From Ianthella basta (taxonomy: Eukaryota; Porifera; Demospongiae; Verongiida; Ianthellidae), in NCBI GenBank assembly GCA_964019415.1, contig OZ025887.1, forward strand, positions 6,185,950-6,249,949: a stretch of 64,000 nt of DNA, in the 5' to 3' direction. Positions 27,437-37,856 of this stretch are shown here, piece by piece. Position 1 is the first letter of the stretch; every line of letters starts with the position of its first letter. A program made the position numbers and the translations under genes. The notes under the pieces were generated by a model that was not told the DNA's origin, searched no databases, and saw nothing but the letters and a program-made list of their open reading frames with translations.

Positions 27437-29680
27437 ATGGCCGAAGAAGAGTCTATTCCTGGAATTCCCCTGAATCTGATCACTTGTGCTGTGTGCTTGG
27501 ACGTATTCAAAGAGCCCCGCGCGCTCCCCTGTCTTCACACGTACTGCACAAGGTGTCTGAAGGGGCTACTTGCTCAGCGTGGAGGGAGCACGCTCTCCTG
27601 CCCCGAGTGCAGGACCCGGCATGCTGTGCAGGGCGGCGACGTTACTGCCTTCCAAATCAATTTCCTGACCAACAGCCTCATCGACCAGCACAATTCGGAG
27701 AAGAAGAGGTCAATGTCACTGTCAGTAAAGCCTTCCCCTGTTCTCAGTCCTGGAGAAGATCTTCCTCCTCCCCTATCCCTTCCTACCACGCCTACTCCCT
27801 CCCAGTGCCCCACCCACAACCAACCTGTGCGGTGGTATTGTTGTAAATGCACAAAGGTGATGTGTGATGTGTGTGCACGTGCCTGTGGACACCCAGAACC
27901 GACCAGCAGACTCCCCATTGCCCAAGCCGTGAGGGAACGCACTGCTATGCTGCAGGAGCTGAATGAGAAGGCCATGGTCGCTGAGGCCTGCCTCAAGGAC
28001 GCATCTCTGTCAGAAGAACAGGTGGACCAGCTACTCCACAAGGTGATGACTGATACTCAAAGGGGCATCAAAGAGAGGTTCCAGCTGTTGTTTGAGTCGC
28101 TGAGGTCACGTGAGGATGACCTAATCCAACAGCTGCGGGATAGACTTGCCGTTGAGAGGGACCTGGGTCTTCAGCAGTCTCGTGCGATGCGGGATACAGC
28201 AGAGGCTGTTTGTCGACAGCGGACCAAACTTGAGGAGTGTATGGCCGCATCACAGGAGGATGGGCAGGAGCTGCAAATACTGTCCTTCAGACCTGGACCA
28301 CTGGAATCCCTCTTGGTGGACCAGCCCCAAGTGCACTCGCTTGCTAGCTCAGTCCAGTCCATCAAGTTCTCTGTGGGAGAGGAAACCCTGTCGCGGCTGC
28401 AGGGGGAGCTGGGTGCCTTGGGGCATGTCACCTCTGGGATCTTTCCCCCGAACTGCTACCTACAGGGACCACCCACCAGCCAGCATCTCCACTCTGGACA
28501 GTCCTACCACTGGCAGCTGGTGTGCCTCAACGCCACTCGAGAGCCTTGCCATGACCTGCAGGCACTCTGTCCACAAGTTGCCATTCGATTCGTATCTCAG
28601 TCCGGCACCACCTCCTCTCCAGTAACCGTGCGCAAGGGAGGAGGTAACGCCTTCTTCATCGCCCTCACTGCTCCCCCCGTGGGCATGTACGAGGTACATG
28701 TGACCATCAGAGGTGAGCATGTGGGCAACAGTCCCCTCTCTGTGGTGGTTGAAGAGCCACCCGTCTCCTCCCCTGCCCCCTTTACTCCCCTCGGAGAGAG
28801 ATCACTTGTGCAGGGACCACCGATGCCACCGCCCACATTCGTTAGGAGCATCACAGACCCAGAAAAGCAGACTAGGTTTTCTGATGTGGCAGTTAGTGCC
28901 AGTGGTAAGGTGGTGGTGTCGGACTTGGCCAATGATCGGGTTTGTGTGTTCAACAGTGCAGGTCGAAAGGTGCTGGAGTTTGGCTCTCGAGGGCAGGGGG
29001 TGGGACAGCTCAATGAACCACGGTGTGTGGCAGTAGATGGGGAGGAGGCCATCTATGTCACCGACTACAACAACCATCGCGTGCAAAAGTTCAACGCTCA
29101 CGGCCATCATTCCCTCACCTTTGCCAATCCCAAGAAGGGGGATCCCCTGAAATACCCCAGTGGGGTTGCCCTGTCATGTGATGGAGGTTCCGTCTTTGTC
29201 ACTGAGCAGTATACCTGCCGTGTGCTTGTCTACACCACACAGCATCGTGAGTGTGTCCGCGCTCTGGCTATGCCTGTCGGGGACAGCCCACGACACATGA
29301 GGTCTGCGACATACATTGCTGCAGGCCCCAACAAGCTGCTCTACATTGCCGACAAGATGCTGCACTGTGTCCACGTTGTGTCTGAGGACGGTGCATACGT
29401 GCGTCGGCTGGCAGAGGACAGTTATGGCTCTAGGAGGATGAAGCGGCCATTTGGCATTGCAGTGCACGGTGCATCCAAGACCTTGTTTGTGTCTGAGGCA
29501 GAAGGGCATTGTGTGACAGCTGCCCCTTCACGCACTGCACCTTATTCCTTCGGCCAGCGGGGGACAGAAGAGCTGGAGTTCAATACCCCTCAGGGAGTCT
29601 TCCTGGATGAGGAGCGCTGCCTTATTTACGTTGCCGACCAGCAGAACAAGAGGATCACAGTGCTAAAGGTCACATTGTGA
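27437..29680 (+). CDS. TRIM-NHL protein (RING, B-box, coiled coil, filamin, NHL)
   Basis: Single-exon gene of 747 residues with the architecture of TRIM2/TRIM3/TRIM71, which are E3 ubiquitin ligases or RNA-binding regulators. RING at residues 17-62 begins CAVCLDVFKEPRALPC and includes HTYC and CPEC. A B-box zinc finger (about 122-165) has CPTHNQPVRWYC, CDVC and ACGH. A coiled coil follows (about 170-280). A filamin/ABP280 domain (about 330-450) includes YEVHVTIRGEHVGNSPLSV. Six NHL repeats run from about 485 to the end, with VVVSDLANDRVCVFN, IYVTDYNNHRVQKFN and LIYVADQQNKRITVLK. Start: the ATG is in AAAATGG context and is the first in frame. No canonical AATAAA was seen before the convergent TRAF7 gene, whose stop is 150 bp away. 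Which TRIM-NHL subtype it is cannot be decided here. Confidence 0.94.
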   Translation: MAEEESIPGIPLNLITCAVCLDVFKEPRALPCLHTYCTRCLKGLLAQRGGSTLSCPECRTRHAVQGGDVTAFQINFLTNSLIDQHNSEKKRSMSLSVKPSPVLSPGEDLPPPLSLPTTPTPSQCPTHNQPVRWYCCKCTKVMCDVCARACGHPEPTSRLPIAQAVRERTAMLQELNEKAMVAEACLKDASLSEEQVDQLLHKVMTDTQRGIKERFQLLFESLRSREDDLIQQLRDRLAVERDLGLQQSRAMRDTAEAVCRQRTKLEECMAASQEDGQELQILSFRPGPLESLLVDQPQVHSLASSVQSIKFSVGEETLSRLQGELGALGHVTSGIFPPNCYLQGPPTSQHLHSGQSYHWQLVCLNATREPCHDLQALCPQVAIRFVSQSGTTSSPVTVRKGGGNAFFIALTAPPVGMYEVHVTIRGEHVGNSPLSVVVEEPPVSSPAPFTPLGERSLVQGPPMPPPTFVRSITDPEKQTRFSDVAVSASGKVVVSDLANDRVCVFNSAGRKVLEFGSRGQGVGQLNEPRCVAVDGEEAIYVTDYNNHRVQKFNAHGHHSLTFANPKKGDPLKYPSGVALSCDGGSVFVTEQYTCRVLVYTTQHRECVRALAMPVGDSPRHMRSATYIAAGPNKLLYIADKMLHCVHVVSEDGAYVRRLAEDSYGSRRMKRPFGIAVHGASKTLFVSEAEGHCVTAAPSRTAPYSFGQRGTEELEFNTPQGVFLDEERCLIYVADQQNKRITVLKVTL

Positions 29681-29831
29681 CATGTTAACTCTGCATGACC
29701 AAATACTTTGTGTGTGTACAGTAGCAACTTGAAGAATAGACCTTTCATTTGTGTGATGTTGTTGCATGTGATTGATGGTGCATGAGTGATTATGTCTGAG
29801 TATGTATGTTGGATTCATGTTCAACTAGTGG

Positions 29832-30327
29832 TCACAGTTTGAATGGCTTGTACAGCTGCAGTGTGGAGGAGCAGGACACTGCATTAATACTACAGATATG
29901 ACATGCATTGCAATACATTTGTGCTACATATGCCACAGGCAAACATAATTTAATGCGTGCTATACACTGACTTCCTGTGGATGTATTCCCTACCCGCCCA
30001 CCCCAATCAGTCAGTAAGTGGAGTGTACATTATACAGTACACATACACACACAGTGTACCTATTGTGTTTATACATGCATACAGGTCTGTGCAAAGTTGC
30101 AGAGACACAAAACACAGAAAGCATGTGATTTCTGTGGTTAGGGCAAACATTCCCCACACTCACTTTGATTTCAGTGTCTTCAGAACCGGAATAGAGTGTG
30201 TCTTTCCACATGGCCAGTGCATTCACACACTTCTCGTGTCTTTGTAAGCACTGAATAGGCAATGTATTCTCCAAGTTCCAGACCTGCACCACCAAACAGG
30301 CACTGGATAAGGACAGGTATCACACAC

Positions 30328-30377
<50 letters not shown>

Positions 30378-30378
30378 G

Positions 30379-30470
<92 letters not shown>

Positions 30471-31355
30471 CACACACACACACACACACGCACACACACA
30501 CACAGCAGTTCACTTGTATGGTGGAGTCTCTGGAGCCTGAGAAGAGAACCCTCTCACACGGGGTGATCAGGAGGCATGTTACCGTGGAGATATGGCCACT
30601 CAGAGATGTGATATACTGGTGTGTGCCCACATCATAGATATGGATGTTCTGATTCTGAGTTCCTGCAATGGGAGTGGGGATCGGCTGTGACAGTGTAGAC
30701 ACAAGATCACTTTCAATCAAGTTGCACAAACCGATGAAGAGGTTCTTGCTGGACACTGCCAGAGAATAGATGGTCCCATGGTCTGTCTCCAGCGATGTTG
30801 TGATCATCTCAAAGTTCTCCATAACTTTCCACACATACACCTTCTTGTGGACAGCGGCATACATGTAACTCTGTAAGGGGAGGGGAGGATGTAAGGGGAG
30901 CACAGACACCACAGGGTGCTTCTATACTACACAGCACAGTGCTGTACAAAGCAATACAGCACTGCACAGCACAGTACTGTACAGAGCAATACAGAACTGC
31001 ACAGTGCTGAAGGTGGGTGTAAGTCTTACCTTGTGCTTGTCATAGGTGAGCGCCCTCACCCACTGTGAAAGGTTCGTAAAGGAATGGACTTCTGTCAGTG
31101 TAACAGCATCCCAGACCTGGCAGGAGTGGAGTGGGTGAACCAGAAGGAGAGAACAAGGGAGGGAGGGCAGCAGAGTAAGGATGGGAGATGTCCATACAAG
31201 TGAGTTGTTGTCACACAAGTCAGCTCACCTTGACAATGCCCAGGCATCCTGTGAACAGGAACCTCCCTGCAGTGGCCATTGAGCTCACAACATCGTTGTG
31301 TGCCTTCTGCCCTCAGTACAGCCATGGACATGACAGTGTAGAAGTGAGATGACAG

Positions 31356-31392
<37 letters not shown>

Positions 31393-31401
31393 GTGCGTGC
31401 A

Positions 31402-31439
<38 letters not shown>

Positions 31440-34184
31440 TGTGTGTGTTTGCATGTGTGTGTGTGTTTGTGTGTGTGTGTGAGTGTGCATGTGTGCATGT
31501 GTGTGCATGTGTGCATGTACTCACAACTGATCCAACGACCTCAAGGGAGTCCAGCATCCAGGAACGCAAGTTCCCTTCATAGTCTGCACTGAACAACAGT
31601 CCATTACCCACTTCCAGGCACATAACCTGTGCACAGCCAGGAGAGGAGGATCATGAGAGCAATGTACGTACCAGGCGTGCATGTAATCATAAGCAGTCCC
31701 TCCCCCAGACACACCCACATAAGCAGCTCCTGACACACCCACATAAGCAGCTCCTGACACACCCACATAAGCAGTCCCTCGCCCCTGACACACCCATAAG
31801 TAGCCCTGACACACCCACAAGCAGTCCCTCCCCCTGACACACCCACATAAGCAGCTCCTGACACACCCACATAAGCAGCTCCTGACACACCCACATAAGC
31901 AGCCCTGACACACCCACATAAGCAGCTCCTGACACACCCACATAAGCAGCTCCTGACACACCCACATAAGCAGTCCCTCACCCCCGACACACCCACAAGC
32001 AGTCCCTCCCCTGATACACCTACATAAATCCCCCTGCACGCCCACATAACAGCCCCTCCCACCAGCACACCCACATAACAGCCCCTCCCACCAGCACACC
32101 CACATAACAGCCCCTCCCACCAGCACACCCACATAACAGCCCCTCCCACCAGCACACCCACATAGGTGGAATGCATCCTGATTGACTTGATGCAGCCGCG
32201 ACTGGAGTCACTGATGTTCCACATCTTGATATCTCCTCCACTGCATGAGCTGTAGAGCCGGTCAGCATGGGTGGCCAGAGACCAGACAGTATGCTCATGG
32301 CCTCTGCAGACAGACACGCACATGGACAGACAGACTGCCAGCCAACAAGACAGACTGACAGACTGCAACAAATGCAGACAGACTGAGTGGAGGGCAAGTG
32401 AGTACCAGTGGAGGTGGTTAAGCACAAGTAACACTGACATGGCACAGGCGTTACACCACACCCTACCACAGGGGTCACACACACATGGCACATGTGTTAC
32501 ACCACACCCTACCACAGGGGTCACACACATGGCACATGTGTTACACTACACCCTACTACAGGGGTCACACACATGGCACAGGTGTTACACCACACCCTAC
32601 CACAGGGGTCACACACATGGCACAGGTGTTACACCACACCCTACCACAGGGGTCACACACATGGCACAGGCGTTACACCACACCCTACCACAGGGGTCAC
32701 ACACACTCTGCTAAGCTGTTACCTAAAGGTGCCTATACACTTTAGCGTGAAGGGCATCTGCCATGTAACGTCCATCCCAGTCCTCCGTGATTCAGTCACT
32801 GGTGGGAGGGCAGTGGAGCTTGAGCCAGACTCCTTGGACCATCGCTGGCCACCATTGCTGCGTCGTGAGTCCCTCCTCCTCCTAACAGGAGTGTTTCCAG
32901 GGTCAGGCAGGCCCGGGGAAATGTTCGTGAGCTTGAGCTGCTTCAAACTGCCCTCCAGCACCTCCACCCTGCTAGACAAACTGGCAACAGTCCTGCAGTG
33001 TGGGCGGGGTGAGGTGGGCGTGGCATTCATGAGAGTGAGTGAGTGAGTGTCTGGCGTGTGTGTGTGTGCATTGTTTGGTGCTGTCTGCTCACAGTGCATC
33101 TTTCTCCACACGGGCCTCCATCCTAGCCTTCTCTGTCAAAAGATGATCAACCTTCTCCTGTAGTAGCTTGTTGGCTAGCTTCAGTGAATGAAACTACAAG
33201 CATGGATCAGAGGGAGGGAACACATACACAAATAGCTCATTGCAGTGGAGCCACAAGTCAACCGCCGCCCTAGCTGGAGCAGTGAGGTGTAGCCGACCCT
33301 TCACCACAAGAGGAATCTCGCTACACATGACTGCTCCAGGAATTTATTGACATTTATTGCAGACCTCTTGGGACAGCATCTGAAGTGAGTGACTCTCCCC
33401 AGCCTCCTTGTGTGGGCATTCCTTCTGGTGCTCCTCTACCTTCTCTCTGGTACCTTGGAACAAACACCCTGTGTGTACATGTGTGTACATGTGTGTGGGG
33501 GAGGGGGAGGGGGAGGGGAGGGAGTCAATACAATAAACTTCCATGGTACTACACAAGAGATGCATCTTATGTACACAGATACAGTTTGAAGGGTAGGCAG
33601 GATCCATCCACACAGCACTTACCCACTGTGCAGTTGATGCAAGAGTAGTGTTGACACACCTCTAGGTGGTGGGCAAGATCCTTCCGGTGGATCCGTCCAC
33701 ACACTTCTCCTGCCTGAGGGCAATCGACCAGACCAAAGGGGCATGTGGTGAGGTGGTCGGAGAGCTCACCTAGCTTCATGGTCTCGCTACACCCTGCAGG
33801 GGAGGGGACGGCATCCTCGCCTGTACGATTAGTGCTAGTGTCGGGCTGCATGCTGGAGTTGGGACAGTGTACTTCCAGTTCGTCTATCTGTGCGCTCAGT
33901 GCTCTGTTGGGTACATAGCTGTTTTCGCCGCTGGGCGTGTTGTCGATGGGACACGGTTGGCTGGTTTCCTTCAGTCGCTCGGAGCAGCTCCGACAGAACG
34001 TGTGCCCACACCCCACGGCAATTACGGGCTCCAGAAGGAGCTGATCACAAACTGGACACAACAACCACCTCGGTGGATTGCTCACATACCTGATGCTACT
34101 CCGAAGTGATATCGATACCGTGCCTTGGGATGAATTGGAGGATAGCGCATTCGGGTCAATAACCGTGACAGGCTTAGCGGCCAT
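29832..34184 (-). CDS. TRAF7: TRAF7-like E3 ubiquitin ligase (RING, TRAF zinc finger, WD40)
   Basis: Exons in transcription order: 34184-33623, 33453-33365, 33193-33093, 32992-32723, 32303-32162, 31626-31525, 31306-31229, 31116-31030, 30870-30732, 30662-30514, 30283-30164, 29855-29832; 620 residues (human TRAF7 about 670). RING at about 41-80 ([29 protein letters not shown]). TRAF-type zinc fingers at about 150-205 ([25 protein letters not shown]). A coiled coil with heptad Leu at about 215-275. WD40 repeats run from about 325 to the end; [29 protein letters not shown] and [12 protein letters not shown] match TRAF7 best. The 24-nt last exon (LYKPFKL, stop) was chosen by reading phase and acceptor and is the least certain. 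A 69-bp intron (30663-30731) is itself open and in phase. Convergent with TRIM-NHL, divergent from the fucosyltransferase. Confidence 0.88.
30329..30505. repeat. (CA)n microsatellite
   Basis: In the TRAF7 intron next to the donor of exon 30662-30514, with single CAGTGATA and CAACA interruptions. Confidence 0.95.
31362..31520. repeat. (TG)n/(TGCATG)n microsatellite
   Basis: Fills the TRAF7 intron between exons 31626-31525 and 31306-31229. Confidence 0.93.
31682..32161. repeat. 24-29-bp minisatellite built on the TRAF7 exon 5 donor
   Basis: About 18 units on the transcript strand. The exon ends in TAT joined to GTGGGTGTGC. Near the exon the unit is GTGGGTGTGCTGGTGGGAGG followed by GGCTGTTAT (29 bp, four nearly perfect copies). 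Farther away it is 24-27 bp with TTATGTGGGTGTGTCAGGAG. Most units carry TAT plus the GTGGGTGTG donor. Confidence 0.92.
32439..32705. repeat. About 45-bp minisatellite, 6 copies
   Basis: Units in TRAF7 intron 4 contain CATGGCACAGGTGTTACACC, then ACACCCTACCACAGGGGTCA and CACA. Copies differ by a few bases. Confidence 0.9.
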
Positions 34185-34369
34185 TTTAATGATTGCGCAA
34201 GACTAACGAATCCATTCGGCTCGCTCCTTTCTTCTTTTGTTGCGGAGTGCGTATTGAGAATGCAACCTCGAACTCGCTTGCAGTTTTGTCGTAAGTTGTC
34301 TTGCTAGCATCAGAACCAACCAGGTCGTCGATTGCAACAGTTGTTTGCTCCTTTGCACATGTAGGGTAC
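34185..34369. promoter_or_regulatory. Shared 185-bp gap between TRAF7 and fucosyltransferase starts
   Basis: The start codons diverge (34184 minus, 34370 plus). A palindromic TTGCGCAA (34193-34200) lies 8 nt before the TRAF7 ATG. No TATA box is visible. Confidence 0.6.
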
Positions 34370-35710
34370 ATGATGAATGCGGCGATTGTCCTATGTATTT
34401 TCGGCTGGGGTGCAGTCCTGATAAGCTCCTTCTATGCTGACACGGCATCTTCCCTAACGCAGGTACAGGGGAAAGAGGCGCAACAGGCAACTGTTTTCGC
34501 CGCCGCATCTGAACAGACCCTCGAGTCCGCTAGCACTAGTTTGCCAGCAGCAGCAACAGGAGAGGCAGGCAAACATAGATCTAAAGTCTTCATACATGTT
34601 CTACCCACCAAGTCACAGCGGGTAATGCCTAAAGACATGAGGAAATACTTACCCAAGAAATTCCGGCATAAACAGTGCTTCTTCTCGGAGGATGATCGGC
34701 AGGCAGAAATCTGTTCCTTTTGCCATCATTTCAACATGAGTACAGTGTCCATCTACCTGGAGAATTTTAATCAGGTCAATCTATTGACTTCTGGACAATT
34801 CAGCCGGTACGAGGCAGATGCCCCTTCCTGCAAGCTACCCAATGGAGCAAGATGCCTTATACAGCATGATGATCCTGAAGGTGATGCCGTCATGAAGGAG
34901 GCTATAGTTCTGGGTAATGCTGCTTGGCCCACGAGGTACTGCTACCCACAGGTGATAATCTTGAGTAATGCAGCAGGAAGGCGGAAAGTATTTGGATATG
35001 ACATGTATGCAGATATAACAGTGGACCAGTCACTGTCTTCCACTATTCTCTACGGAAACACTTGCCGATTAATGGCCCAATTGCTTGAAAAGAGGAACTT
35101 GGCGCCACCTGACACCCGTTTTCGTATGGGAGCAGTCATGTTTGTTGAGCATTGTACTAGGTCTCATAAATATAGGAGTGAATGGCTCAAAGCCTTTCTA
35201 GAAGTTATGAATGTTGACTCCTTTGGGAAATGCATGCGTAACCGTCCTACCCCCTCTGACACTGATGGCAACTGGAAACACAATATTGCTGTTAACTATC
35301 GCTTTGTGATCATCCATGAGCCTACATTTAACCCCGGACACATATCTGCAAGGATCTTTCATGCTTTCTTAGCAGGTGCTATCCCAGTGTATCGTGGTCC
35401 GCGGGATGTATATGATCGTATCCCAGGCAACCATACCATCATATTTGCCGATGACTTTTCAACACCACTAGAATTATCCCAGTATTTGATGAAGATTGAA
35501 ACACACAATGAGTTGTTTCATTATCACACTAAGCTGAATTATACAATAGTTGAACAGTTTATGAATAAACATTGTACAGATTGGAATGACTCTGTGGCTT
35601 GTGAGCTGTGCAGTTATGCCTATAGCCATAAACTTGCAACTTACAGAGGAGGAGGAAGACCTTGTAATTGCAAGAACCAACCACCAAGAGTGAACGAAGA
35701 TTTGGAATAA
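34370..35710 (+). CDS. GT10-like alpha-fucosyltransferase, type II Golgi membrane protein
   Basis: Intronless, 446 residues from the ATG at 34370. The ATG is chosen because it is directly followed by the signal anchor MMNAAIVLCIFGWGAVLISS; an in-frame TTG further up would place the anchor internally. A Ser/Thr/Ala-rich stem follows. The C-terminal half carries the GT10 donor-site region in altered form: NYRFVIIHEPTFNPGHISAR, then IFHAFLAGAIPVYRGP, a predicted helix, HTIIFADDF and PLELSQYL. In typical alpha-1,3-fucosyltransferases this segment reads FENS..EDY.TEKL. Here the acidic and TEK residues are largely replaced, so donor use may differ or activity may be lost. Paired Cys (CELC, CNC) close the protein. 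It most likely transfers fucose from GDP-fucose to glycans in the Golgi; the exact linkage is unknown. Confidence 0.7.
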   Translation: MMNAAIVLCIFGWGAVLISSFYADTASSLTQVQGKEAQQATVFAAASEQTLESASTSLPAAATGEAGKHRSKVFIHVLPTKSQRVMPKDMRKYLPKKFRHKQCFFSEDDRQAEICSFCHHFNMSTVSIYLENFNQVNLLTSGQFSRYEADAPSCKLPNGARCLIQHDDPEGDAVMKEAIVLGNAAWPTRYCYPQVIILSNAAGRRKVFGYDMYADITVDQSLSSTILYGNTCRLMAQLLEKRNLAPPDTRFRMGAVMFVEHCTRSHKYRSEWLKAFLEVMNVDSFGKCMRNRPTPSDTDGNWKHNIAVNYRFVIIHEPTFNPGHISARIFHAFLAGAIPVYRGPRDVYDRIPGNHTIIFADDFSTPLELSQYLMKIETHNELFHYHTKLNYTIVEQFMNKHCTDWNDSVACELCSYAYSHKLATYRGGGRPCNCKNQPPRVNEDLE

Positions 35711-35832
35711 TTGTAAATGTTGCACTGTGCATTTTTTACCCCATTATTTGTCATATTTAGTTTTTGCCAAAGCATGCCTTTTTGTCTGCTCATTGAATAG
35801 CTGCCGTTAATGACATTCATTGGTATAGAAAG

Positions 35833-36365
35833 ATGGCTGAAGGTGTAGTTTCAGATGCTCAGTCGCCGGCCGCGGATGTCAGTCCAGAGTCAGAAGTGGT
35901 CCCAGAAAGAAATGAACCTCGCAGCTGGCCCGGTGGAATGTGGCACTATACCAAGGCAGCTGGTACGGGTGTTTACAACGGTGAGTACTGTGCGTATCGC
36001 TGTAGAAATCAGATCCGAGTCTTGTGTTGTTTAGATGGGTCCTCCGTTCTCTGTTGTGTAGCGATGTACTACATGGGCGGAAAGCTCGCCTACTGGTTTG
36101 GGATCACCTCTCCGGACTGGCAATACGCCATTGACGTGTATGAGGATATGAAGAGAGCAGTAAGTCAGCCATAGACCATATGTTTGAGGAGTAGACTGTC
36201 TACTAACTAGTACACTGGCTCTGTTCGCAGGAGGAGCGAGAGAAACGAGAGGAGGAAGAAATGATTCAAGAGATGAAGGAACGCGTGGCAAGGAGGATGG
36301 CCACTATGGAAGAGGCATCAGATGACCCTCAAGCCCATACTGAGGCAGACACGAGCCACTCTTGA
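35833..36365 (+). CDS. FAM177-family protein
   Basis: Exons 35833-35980, 36062-36159, 36231-36365 (TGA); 126 residues. The core GGKLAYWFGITSPDWQYAID followed by VYEDMKRAEEREKREEEE lines up with human FAM177A1 (GEKIASVLGIS..YQYAIDEYYRMKKEEEEE). The first 35 residues are acidic and low complexity. The C-terminal third is a predicted Glu/Arg-rich helix. FAM177 proteins are small; FAM177A1 has been placed at the Golgi, and no enzymatic role can be inferred. The start is 122 bp after the fucosyltransferase stop, so its promoter is very short. Confidence 0.8.
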
Positions 36366-36587
36366 CTCAACTGCTATGCATGTGTTCCTTTCCCCATTCC
36401 CTTGTAACCAACCCCGCAACTCTCACTGACGCTATTTCATGTCCAATTATAACAATGCAGCTACAGTGAGTCATCAGCAGTATAAATAGAACATCTACAA
36501 GTCAATAAGGAAAAGAGTGTACTAGTAACATAAAAATACTTGCACTACATGCACCGTACACTGTACAGAAAGGGCTTGCATCTGTCA

Positions 36588-37753
36588 TCAGCTTGTCTTC
36601 AAGTGAGAGGTGCCATTTGGTGTAAATCCGTTGGGTATGTGTCCATTCCCAGCCACTGTTGTCTGTTCCACTCCCTCCTGCTTGTCCAAGTGTGACTTCT
36701 CACTGGGGAAGACATCGTCGTAGTTCCTCTTGACCCGGGCATAGGGTCCCATGTCAGCGTGAAACAAGAAGTCCCACAGCACCTTCAGCCAGGACTCATG
36801 GATGGGCAGGTTGTCATAAAACTCGGATGCAATGCGACGAACCTCTGGCAGTTTTGAGCCGGGGATGTAGGGAAAGTCGTGATGCTCCATGTGGTAGCCC
36901 ACGTTGAAGGTGATGTAGTTCCAGATGCCATAATAGGAGAATGTCTCATAGCCTCTCTCGTACATGTAGTGCTCAGCAATGAAGTGAGCAGACATGGGGT
37001 GGATCCCCAGTGACAGGATGCTGCCTGTCAGCAGGTACATTAGAGACTTCACACCAAAAAAGTACCAGACCAAGACATCAAATACTATTTGAACAACAAT
37101 GTTGAGAGCCTCTAAGTGAGTGATGGGTTTGGGCCGCACGACAAGGGGCCGGAGGGCATAGAAGACGGGTTGGAGGAAGAGCCAGATGATCTTTGTGAAG
37201 GTGTTGTGGAAGAACTTGCCTTCCCACTCTGTGGGGAGGTCCACATCGTATCCATCCGTTCCTTGGTAGATGTGATGGTCTACGTGATACTTCTTGAAGG
37301 CAATGGACATCGGGACGCCAATGGGGAGGTTGGCCCACATGCCAAAGAGCCTGTTGGCAACCGGGTACTTGTTACCAAACACAACGTTGTGTGAGATATC
37401 GTGGATAGCCAGAGTGAGGGAGTGGTTGATGGTCCCTCCGAGAACGTAGCTCAACACGACGAGCCACGGCCAGGACAGAAAGGAAGCAAAGTAGCAGGAC
37501 ACTATCTGGAACAGGACCACGGCCGACACTATCCATTTGAGCTCTGGCTCAGGACCCATTAGCTTTTTAATCTCAGGGTACTTGTCTGCAAAAGTGGTGG
37601 AGAAAGGCGGGCAGTGATGGCATGCGACCTTTCGCCCTCCCCGTATAAGCCAACCCACAAACCCGTAGTACCTAGAATGACTTTTCTTCGGTCTACATGA
37701 GGATGCTGGGTATAAACCCACTGGAACTCTTCTCTCGAACATTGGCCTCCCAT
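36588..37753 (-). CDS. DEGS1: Sphingolipid delta(4)-desaturase / dihydroceramide desaturase
   Basis: ER membrane enzyme that inserts the 4,5-trans double bond into dihydroceramide to make ceramide. Exons 37753-37672 and 37585-36588; 359 residues (human DEGS1 323; the extra length is a polar C-terminal tail). The N-terminus MGGQCSREEFQWVYTQHPHV matches the DEGS start and carries the N-myristoylation Gly2. The three di-iron histidine boxes are present: HDISH, HVDHH and HMEHH. Membrane segments lie around WIVSAVVLFQIVSCYFASFL and VFDVLVWYFFGVKSLMYLLT. The start was chosen for its myristoylation motif and because no in-frame ATG lies further upstream before the divergent ISCA2 gene. Its 3' end converges with the FAM177-like gene, 222 bp from that stop. 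Confidence 0.95.
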
Positions 37754-37856
37754 TCTTACAAATGACGCCTCTTCCAAACTGAACCTCGCTCCAAAGGTCT
37801 GCTCGATCGAATGACAATCACGCGCAAGGTCAACCAAACTATTGCGCAATCAGAGA
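37754..37856. promoter_or_regulatory. Shared 103-bp gap between DEGS1 and ISCA2 starts
   Basis: The start codons diverge (37753 minus, 37857 plus). The perfect palindrome ATTGCGCAAT (37841-37850) lies 6 nt before the ISCA2 ATG. No TATA box is visible. Confidence 0.62.
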
